Below the pieces are notes generated by a model. It saw only the letters and a program-made list of their open reading frames with translations. It did no database searches and was not told where the DNA came from. The translations under genes were made by a program, and so were the position numbers. A stretch of 8,042 bases of DNA from Phyllobacteriaceae bacterium (GTDB lineage Bacteria > Pseudomonadota > Alphaproteobacteria > Rhizobiales > Devosiaceae), in contig JAAZLP010000200.1 in NCBI GenBank assembly GCA_012799265.1, forward strand, positions 1-8,042. The letters run 5' to 3'. Positions 1-3,986 of the stretch are shown here, one piece after another (positions within the stretch are counted from its first letter, which is position 1; every line of letters begins with the position of its first letter).

Positions 1-145
1 AAGCCCAATGCGTCTCTCGGAAACGCCTGTGACGCACTATACGCACCCGCCGCTTCTGGGTGAGCACACTGACCAGATCCTGCAGGAACGGCTGGGCATG
101 GACGAGGCCGGTATCGCCCGCCTTCGCGAGCAGGGCATCATCTGA
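1..145 (+). CDS. CaiB/BaiF (class III) CoA-transferase, C-terminal end only
   Basis: Only the last 47 codons are present (first complete codon at 2, TGA at 143-145), so the gene begins outside the window. The readable tail contains TPVTHYTHPPLLGEHTDQIL, then an ERLGMDEAGIARLREQGII ending. The run PPLLGEHTD-x-IL followed by L-G-x-x-x-x-x-I-x-x-L-R-x-x-G-(I/V)-I at the very C-terminus is characteristic of class III CoA-transferases, which move CoA between carboxylic acids through aspartyl-anhydride intermediates in the cytoplasm. The catalytic aspartate lies upstream and cannot be checked. The substrate (formyl-CoA/oxalate, carnitine, succinyl-CoA/mesaconate and others are known in the family) cannot be read from this tail. 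The gene converges on the SDR gene, so the two are not co-transcribed. Confidence 0.8.
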   Translation, partial: SPMRLSETPVTHYTHPPLLGEHTDQILQERLGMDEAGIARLREQGII

Positions 146-157
146 TTTTAGAAAGCG

Positions 158-172
158 AGAGGCCCCGCCTCT
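158..172. terminator. Hairpin between convergent genes, candidate terminator
   Basis: AGAGGC (158-163) and GCCTCT (167-172) form a 6-bp stem with a CCC loop. The stem can be extended by a G-T wobble and one C-G pair. It lies 12 bases after the CoA-transferase stop. Read on the minus strand it is followed by CGCTTTCTAAAA, a weak T-rich tract, so it suits the SDR transcript better than the CoA-transferase transcript. Termination is inferred only. Confidence 0.4.
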
Positions 173-190
173 TGGCAGAATAAGCGCCAC

Positions 191-217
191 GCAAGCCAAG
201 TCCTGGACTTGGCTTGC
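191..217. repeat. 13-bp perfect inverted repeat with 1-nt centre
   Basis: GCAAGCCAAGTCC (191-203) is followed by one T and its exact reverse complement (205-217). The palindrome sits 20 bases past the SDR stop, in the 92-bp gap between two converging genes. As RNA it would fold into a strong hairpin with a few bases opened as loop. There is no T-run on either side, so it is not a canonical intrinsic terminator. It may be a bidirectional 3'-end stabiliser, a terminator that works without a U-tract, or a copy of an intergenic palindrome family. Confidence 0.75.
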
Positions 218-237
218 AGTGCCAGGCAGTGATGGTC

Positions 238-1221
238 CTATTGGGCCTGAGCCTGCTTGCGGGCCCGGTGTTCTTCCCGCGCCTTCGCGACCATTGCTGC
301 AAATTCAGGATTTGCCGCCTCGAGTTTGGCGGTGAGATGGGCGCGCGCCTGCGACGAGGTTGGGGGTACGATGTAGTCTGCCTCGTCCATGATGTTATCC
401 CACTGTGCGAGGGCCGCCTCGGGCGACATGTCGTCGATCGGAATGACGACCCCCTGAGTTTCAGCCATAAACATCCGGGCCAGAAAACCGCAGCCGACAT
501 AGAACATTTCGCCCGTGACGGGACAGTCGTCATGCGCCAGGAGCGTGACAAATTTCGACACCAGCACTGGCAGCGCAAAGGGCGCCATCTTGGGGGATAT
601 GCCCTGCGTCAGGGCGTTCTCGGTGATCGAGACCGGGCCAATGATGTTTACCTTGATCCCCGACTCGGCGCCTTCGGCCGCCAGCGATTTCGTCAAGCCA
701 ATCAAGCCTGCCTTGGCGGCCGAATATGCTTGGTCGCGACGCCGGCCAAAAAAGCCGGCTCCAGAGCCCGTCATGACGATGCGGCCATATCCCTGCTTGC
801 GGAAGTGCGGCCAGGCGGCCTGAGCAACATTCCAGCCGCCGCCAACCATCACCCTATTGAGCCGCAGCAGGTCGTCGAAGCGCGCGTCTTCAAAGGCGCC
901 TAGGGGCGCATGGGCGCCCACACTGTGAATCACCGCGTCAATCCGCCCCCAGCGCGCAATGGTTTCGTCCATCATCTGACGGACCTGTTCGGGATCGGAG
1001 ACGTCGGTGACCGAGGCCAGAGCCTCTCCACCCATCGCCTCGATTTCCCTCACAACCGAGAGGGCAGGCCCAGCCTCGTTGCCACCCTCGCCATGAACAC
1101 CGACGCCATAGTCATTGACGACGATCTTGGCGCCTCGACCGGCGAGATAGAGCGCGTGTGAGCGTCCGATACCCGTCCCGGAGCCGGTGACCAGCACAAC
1201 GCGATCCTTGAAATCAAGCAT
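238..1221 (-). CDS. Short-chain dehydrogenase/reductase (SDR), hydroxyacyl-CoA/steroid dehydrogenase-like
   Basis: Predicted cytoplasmic NAD(P)(H)-dependent oxidoreductase of 327 residues. The N-terminal Rossmann fold carries the cofactor motif TGSGTGIG (residues 12-19). The stretch IVVNDYG (33-39) resembles the NDLGG-type turn of the MFE-2/HSD17B4 hydroxyacyl-CoA dehydrogenase branch, and an acidic D37 after beta2 usually favours NAD(H). The catalytic tetrad is complete: N122, S153, Y166 and K170 (Y-S-A-A-K). The structural NNAG motif is replaced by HSVGA (99-103). At 327 residues it exceeds the ~250 of classical SDRs. The extra C-terminal segment, from about 255 on, is rich in alanine, glutamate and arginine. 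The ATG at 1219-1221 is chosen because GGGAGG lies 6 bases upstream and the SDR fold begins at residue 5. The open frame continues upstream to 1704 but there only mirrors the stress-protein gene. Substrate unknown; the CoA-transferase across the gap allows, but does not prove, acyl-CoA chemistry. Confidence 0.9.
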   Translation of the reverse strand: MLDFKDRVVLVTGSGTGIGRSHALYLAGRGAKIVVNDYGVGVHGEGGNEAGPALSVVREIEAMGGEALASVTDVSDPEQVRQMMDETIARWGRIDAVIHSVGAHAPLGAFEDARFDDLLRLNRVMVGGGWNVAQAAWPHFRKQGYGRIVMTGSGAGFFGRRRDQAYSAAKAGLIGLTKSLAAEGAESGIKVNIIGPVSITENALTQGISPKMAPFALPVLVSKFVTLLAHDDCPVTGEMFYVGCGFLARMFMAETQGVVIPIDDMSPEAALAQWDNIMDEADYIVPPTSSQARAHLTAKLEAANPEFAAMVAKAREEHRARKQAQAQ

Positions 1222-1227
1222 AGCAAT

Positions 1228-1233
1228 CCTCCC
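1228..1233 (-). promoter_or_regulatory. Ribosome binding site of the SDR gene
   Basis: On the minus strand GGGAGG is followed by six bases (ATTGCT) and then ATG at 1221. This near-consensus site fixes the start against the longer open frame that runs to 1704. Confidence 0.75.
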
Positions 1234-1287
1234 TAAAATTCTTGCACGCCATAATGATGGACGTGACACGGTTGTTGGGAGGAGCAG

Positions 1288-1345
1288 TGCAAATCGAGCC
1301 GCACTCAGCACAGATGTGCTGAGCGCTGGTACGCTGCGATTTGCA
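1288..1345. repeat. Nested inverted repeats in the USP-SDR gap
   Basis: The outer arms TGCAAATCG (1288-1296) and CGATTTGCA (1337-1345) are perfect 9-bp complements. Inside them the arms CTCAGCACA (1304-1312) and TGTGCTGAG (1315-1323) are also perfect 9-bp complements, with only GA between. The outer stem can continue by AGC/GCT (1297-1299 with 1333-1335) across one bulged base. The inner palindrome looks like a dimeric repressor operator and lies about 80 bp upstream of the SDR start. The whole could instead fold in the RNA leaving the stress-protein gene. No T-run follows on the minus strand. Confidence 0.65.
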
Positions 1346-1351
1346 TTAGCC

Positions 1352-1387
1352 AAGGCCGCATTGCGGTTATGGCGCCGCTGCGGCCTT
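1352..1387 (-). terminator. Hairpin just after the universal stress protein gene
   Basis: AAGGCCGCA (1352-1360) pairs with TGCGGCCTT (1379-1387). An inner GCGG/CCGC stem (1363-1366 with 1375-1378) has an 8-base loop. The hairpin begins 3 bases past the stress-protein stop codon on the minus strand and ends in CCTT without a longer T-run. Its position suggests a transcript end or mRNA 3'-stabilising structure for that gene, but its function is inferred. Confidence 0.45.
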
Positions 1388-1390
1388 TGC

Positions 1391-1843
1391 CTATTTGACG
1401 ATGAGCACCGGCACCTTGGAATGCGCCAGCACTTCGGCGGCCTGACTGCCCAGCAGCAGTCGGCCGATGCCGCGACGGCCATGCGAGCCCATGATGATGA
1501 GATCGACATCCCTGTCAGCCGCGGTGGCGATAATGGCGTCGGCGCCGCTCTGGCGCGGGACATGCAGGGTCGTGGCATCAATTCCGGCCGCTTCGACCTT
1601 GGCGCGGGCCTGATCAAGCAGGGTCTTGGCCCCTTCGGCATAGGCGTCTTCCAGCCGCGACACGATGGAGCCGGCGTTGATCGTGCCAAAGCCGCCGGCA
1701 CCAATGCCGGTGGCCACGGGGTCGGTCGCGGTCAGCACGATGATCGAGCCGCCGCTCAGCCGGGCCAGTTCGATGGCCTTGTCCAGCGCCTTGGTGCCCA
1801 GTTCAGATCCGTCGGTTGCAACCAGCAGTTTTTGGAACATCAT
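1391..1843 (-). CDS. Universal stress protein, UspA family, single domain
   Basis: A 150-residue cytoplasmic protein, the usual length for one Usp domain. It opens with the beta1 strand and motif KLLVATDGSE. Near the end it has the nucleotide-binding signature G-2x-G-9x-G-(S/T), seen as GSHGRRGIGRLLLGS, followed by the usual SKVPVLIVK strand. These residues mark the ATP-binding class of Usp, which acts in survival under stress, stasis or low oxygen. There are two in-frame ATGs (1841-1843 and 1838-1840). AGGAGG lies 3 bases before the first and 6 before the second, so initiation at 1840 (149 residues) is at least as likely. It sits alone, divergent from the exported-protein gene. An FNR/FixK-like box lies about 54 bp upstream, and a hairpin follows the stop. 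Its partner or target is unknown. Confidence 0.93.
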   Translation of the reverse strand: MMFQKLLVATDGSELGTKALDKAIELARLSGGSIIVLTATDPVATGIGAGGFGTINAGSIVSRLEDAYAEGAKTLLDQARAKVEAAGIDATTLHVPRQSGADAIIATAADRDVDLIIMGSHGRRGIGRLLLGSQAAEVLAHSKVPVLIVK

Positions 1844-1846
1844 GGT

Positions 1847-1852
1847 CCTCCT
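1847..1852 (-). promoter_or_regulatory. Ribosome binding site of the stress-protein gene
   Basis: A perfect AGGAGG on the minus strand. The 3-base spacing to the ATG at 1843 is short, whereas the next in-frame ATG at 1840 has the usual 6 bases. This favours the second start. Confidence 0.7.
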
Positions 1853-1860
1853 GTCTTGGT

Positions 1861-1866
1861 TCTATG
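1861..1866 (-). promoter_or_regulatory. Possible -10 element of the stress-protein promoter
   Basis: CATAGA on the minus strand is a weak match (3 of 6) to TATAAT. It is reported because its position agrees with a start near 1855, exactly where an FNR-type activator bound at 1890-1903 would sit at -41.5. No -35 consensus is seen, as expected for an activator-dependent class II promoter. Confidence 0.3.
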
Positions 1867-1889
1867 TGACATGCCATTATGGCGGCTCA

Positions 1890-1903
1890 TTGATCTGTGT
1901 CAT
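1890..1903. promoter_or_regulatory. FNR/FixK-like box upstream of the stress-protein gene
   Basis: TTGATCTGTGTCAT matches the anaerobox pattern TTGA-N6-TCAA in 7 of 8 defined positions. Regulators of the FNR/FixK/Anr group bind such sites and activate genes under low oxygen; usp genes are well-known members of such regulons. The site centre is about 54 bp from the stress-protein start, which would place the transcription start near 1855 for class II activation. The exported-protein gene on + starts 33 bp to the other side, so the site could also act as a repressor site for it. Binding is inferred. Confidence 0.42.
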
Positions 1904-1936
1904 TTAGGAAGTCGGAAACGGCATTGTGAGTCCGCC

Positions 1937-2506
1937 ATGAATCTCAACCTGCGCAATCTGCTGACGCTGTCCGCTCTGGCCTTGGTGCTGGGGAGTGGCC
2001 CCAGCCTCGCCCAGTCGGGCTTTGTCTCGGCCTATACAGACATCAATCTCGATGAGTGCCTCGTCATTGAGGCCGACGACTTTTTCGCCTCATGGTCCTG
2101 TCCCGGTTACAAGGGCTATCCCCTCATGGTGACCGAAGGCGATCTGCGCTTTGCGCTGCGCTATGGCTTCAATATCGACAAGAACGACGCTGGGTTCCAG
2201 ACCCTGCCACCCTTCAACCGGCTGGGTGAGAAGCTCGAATGGCGGCTTTCCAATGCGCTGGGGCGCTGGTTCCCCATCGCTACCATTGTGCGCTATCACA
2301 CCGCCGATATCGACACCGGTGAGGATAAGGGCCAGGTGCTGGTCGTGACCCAGCTCAAGGAAGGCGATACCTGCCACATCGCCTATGTCGATGCGCGCGC
2401 CAACCGGAACGCCAATGAGCTCGCGCGTCAGGCAGCCGACAAGGCGGGCAATTTCGATTGCGCCAATGACGAGGTCGAGGTCATCGGCGCCTTTACCGCC
2501 TACTGA
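1937..2506 (+). CDS. Small exported protein of unknown function with four cysteines
   Basis: 189 residues. The start has a Sec signal peptide: residues 2-6 contain one Arg, residues 8-20 are a hydrophobic core (LLTLSALALVLGS), and signal peptidase I would cut after SLA (23-25), giving a mature protein beginning QSGF of about 164 residues, probably periplasmic. The mature part has exactly four cysteines (C41, C55, C146, C175), suggesting two disulfides, and no further membrane segment. I recall similar small exported proteins in other alphaproteobacteria, with the elements CPG (55-57), VTEGDLR (65-71) and CHIAYVDARAN (146-156), but cannot name a Pfam family or function. The ATG at 1937 is chosen because it begins the signal peptide; the ribosome site is poor (GTGAG, 6 bases away). 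It is transcribed away from the stress-protein gene and its stop overlaps the TerB-like gene tail-to-tail. Confidence 0.8.
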   Translation: MNLNLRNLLTLSALALVLGSGPSLAQSGFVSAYTDINLDECLVIEADDFFASWSCPGYKGYPLMVTEGDLRFALRYGFNIDKNDAGFQTLPPFNRLGEKLEWRLSNALGRWFPIATIVRYHTADIDTGEDKGQVLVVTQLKEGDTCHIAYVDARANRNANELARQAADKAGNFDCANDEVEVIGAFTAY

Positions 2507-2958
2507 TTTTCTTCTTCTTCTTCGGCCTTTTCGCCCCGCACCTGATTGCGCAGGATGGTGCGGTCGCGGCTTGAGACGCCGATCAGCTCGGCAATGCGCC
2601 AGACCATATTGTCTTCGAGCTCGTGATTGCGACGGTCGGCGAATACCACCGTCCACATCATGCGCACGATCTCGATGCGCTCATCCATGTCGAGCTGGGT
2701 CAGCACACTGGTGAACTTGTAGAAATCGGTCGATTCGGCGTCGCGCCGGGCCGCGTCGCGGACGAGCTTTTCCACCGCAGCCTCATCGAGATCATACTGA
2801 TCCATCAGCGCGCCGCGGATGGCGCTGCGCTCGGCCTCCTGCATGGTGCCGTCTACCCCGGCCAGATGCACCAGCAGCGCGGCAACAGCCAGCTTCGGAT
2901 CATGCAGGTCGAGCGGTGTTTCGTTCTTGCTGAACAGGCGGGTCAGGGCCTCGAACAT
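2500..2958 (-). CDS. TerB-like protein (tellurite resistance TerB / COG4103 type)
   Basis: 152 residues, predicted soluble and mostly helical. Two pseudo-repeated helical halves carry the acidic signatures of the TerB fold: VHLAGVDGTMQEAE (30-43, with D36 and E43) and VVFADRRNHELED (104-116, with D108 and E115). In TerB-fold proteins such acidic residues can bind divalent metal. The motif LDMDERIEIVRMMW just before the second half is typical of the short alphaproteobacterial members annotated as TerB family. The true role of these stand-alone proteins is unknown, and tellurite resistance should not be assumed. The start at 2958 is chosen because GGAGG lies 6 bases upstream and MFEALTRLFS is a typical opening; the open frame goes on to 3042 with nothing conserved. 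The C-terminus ends in five glutamates (146-150) from a GAA/GAG run. The last 7 bases overlap the exported-protein gene. It is divergent from the SOS cassette. Confidence 0.85.
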   Translation of the reverse strand: MFEALTRLFSKNETPLDLHDPKLAVAALLVHLAGVDGTMQEAERSAIRGALMDQYDLDEAAVEKLVRDAARRDAESTDFYKFTSVLTQLDMDERIEIVRMMWTVVFADRRNHELEDNMVWRIAELIGVSSRDRTILRNQVRGEKAEEEEENQ

Positions 2959-2964
2959 GGCGAG

Positions 2965-2969
2965 CCTCC
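2965..2969 (-). promoter_or_regulatory. Ribosome binding site of the TerB-like gene
   Basis: GGAGG on the minus strand, 6 bases before the ATG at 2958. It decides the start against an upstream in-frame Met at 3042. Confidence 0.7.
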
Positions 2970-3033
2970 ATCGGGGCGAAAAGACAAATGCGCGCCAGGA
3001 GGCAGGCAGGTTGAGACTTAGCGATAAAGCGCG

Positions 3034-3061
3034 AAGGCTCAAGATAGCTGCTCAAGGCTCA
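3034..3061. repeat. Short direct repeat in the terB-imuA divergent region
   Basis: AAGGCTCA occurs at 3034-3041 and again at 3054-3061, a period of 20 bp, close to two helical turns. It lies between the TerB-like start and the LexA box. It could be a pair of sites for a regulator of the TerB-like gene, but eight bases may repeat by chance. Confidence 0.3.
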
Positions 3062-3120
3062 CGCCGTCTTGACCAAAGCTGATGCAGCCCCGCCACACCA
3101 GAGCGATGCATAAAGGACTC

Positions 3121-3142
3121 GACTCCTGACCGCGGTGGAGTC
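3121..3142. repeat. Imperfect palindrome next to the LexA box
   Basis: GACTCC (3121-3126) pairs with GGAGTC (3137-3142), and the intervening ACCGCGGT (3129-3136) is itself palindromic, leaving only TG (3127-3128) as a bulge. The element ends 5 bases before the LexA box. It may be an additional operator or overlap the imuA promoter. Confidence 0.4.
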
Positions 3143-3147
3143 TAAAT

Positions 3148-3162
3148 GTTCCTGTTTTGTTC
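3148..3162. promoter_or_regulatory. LexA (SOS) box of the imuA-imuB-dnaE2 operon
   Basis: GTTC (3148-3151), seven bases, GTTC (3159-3162) is a perfect match to the alphaproteobacterial SOS box GTTC-N7-GTTC. It ends 14 bases before the imuA ATG, in the position where LexA would block transcription. Known biology: RecA-stimulated LexA self-cleavage after DNA damage releases this operon in alphaproteobacteria such as Caulobacter. The box also argues against the upstream GTG at 3135 as imuA start, because that codon lies before the box. Confidence 0.88.
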
Positions 3163-3176
3163 ACTTAGGTCGTGCC

Positions 3177-3986
3177 ATGCAGACCCCCCTTCGCCAACAG
3201 CGCCTTGCGGCGCTGCGGGACATTATTGCCGATATTGAGCGCAAACCGGCATTGGCGGAGGGCCAGGCGCGGCTGGATGAAGGGGCGCATAACCAGGCCT
3301 TTCCCCGCTTGCCCAAAGGGCTGGTGCAGGAAGTGTTCGCGGATGAAAACCGCGATGCGGGCCTCAGCCTCGGCTTTGCGCTGGCGCAGTCCACGGGCCT
3401 CGTCACGTCCCGGCAGCCGAGCATTTTCTATCTCCAGCTGGCCGCCGATGCCCAGACCTTTGGCCTGCCCTATGGGCCGGGGCTCAGCTGGTTCGGGCTC
3501 GAACCCGCCCGGCTCACCATGGTGCGGGTGGCCGACATGACAGAATTTTTGTGGGCGGCAGAGGAGGTGATCTCCTGCCGGTCGGTCGCCTCCATCATCG
3601 CCGATGTGCGGGGCGAGCCCAAACTGCTCAATTTCACCGCCAGCCGACGCCTTAGCCTCCGCGCCAGCGCCAGCGGGGTTTCGATGTTCCTGCTGCGCTA
3701 CGGGCATGGGCGGGAAAGCAGCGCCAGTCATCTCCGCTGGCGGCTGATGCCGCAAAAGAGTGGCCGCCATCCCTTTGACGAACGGGGGCTTGGGGCGGCG
3801 CGCTGGCGCCTGCTGCTCGAAAAAGGCCGCATTGCCGGCAATCAGGTTGAATGGTTGTTGGAATGGACGAAAAATGGTTTTGCTCTCGTCTCCCCCTCCG
3901 CAAGAACTTCTGCGCCACGCGCCACAACGGCGTTTCCTGGTACTCTACCTGCCCCATTGGCCGACCGACTATCTCAAGCGGGCTGA
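3177..3986 (+). CDS. imuA: ImuA, SOS mutagenesis factor (RecA-related)
   Basis: 269 residues. ImuA is a RecA-like protein that works with ImuB and DnaE2 in damage-induced translesion synthesis. The N-terminal helix region LRQQRLAALRDIIADIE leads into LPKGLVQEVFADENRDAGLSLGFALA. This aligns in position with the RecA core G-x-P-x-G-x-x-x-E-x-x-G-P-E-x-S-G-K-T, but the Walker A bases for GKT are absent (ADENRDAG instead), so ATP hydrolysis by the RecA mechanism is unlikely. The segment VADMTEFLWAAEEVISCRSV followed by ASIIADV is typical of ImuA. The ATG at 3177 is the first start after the LexA box, with a weak AGG 8 bases away. The conserved part ends near EWLLEWTKNGFALV. The last ~38 codons, rich in Ala, Pro, Ser and Thr, overlap imuB by 113 bases in another frame. 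First gene of the cassette. Confidence 0.88.
   Translation: MQTPLRQQRLAALRDIIADIERKPALAEGQARLDEGAHNQAFPRLPKGLVQEVFADENRDAGLSLGFALAQSTGLVTSRQPSIFYLQLAADAQTFGLPYGPGLSWFGLEPARLTMVRVADMTEFLWAAEEVISCRSVASIIADVRGEPKLLNFTASRRLSLRASASGVSMFLLRYGHGRESSASHLRWRLMPQKSGRHPFDERGLGAARWRLLLEKGRIAGNQVEWLLEWTKNGFALVSPSARTSAPRATTAFPGTLPAPLADRLSQAG

Noticed and set aside
214..903. 229-codon plus frame opposite the SDR gene
   Set aside because: Mirror of the SDR coding strand including its catalytic region; Arg/His/Gly-rich with no domain.
1222..1704. N-terminal extension of the SDR frame up to 1704
   Set aside because: It runs through the stress-protein gene in another frame and through the intergenic repeats. 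The SDR fold and a good GGGAGG site fix the start at 1221.
1187..1936. Long upstream extension of the exported-protein frame from 1187
   Set aside because: The extension is antisense to the stress-protein gene and covers its promoter. The signal peptide begins at 1937.
2090..2656. 188-codon minus frame covering the exported-protein gene
   Set aside because: Shadow of a gene with a signal peptide on +, and it collides with the TerB-like gene on the same strand.
3135..3176. GTG at 3135 as imuA start
   Set aside because: It would put the LexA box inside the coding region and adds residues without similarity to ImuA. The ATG at 3177 follows the box at a normal distance.
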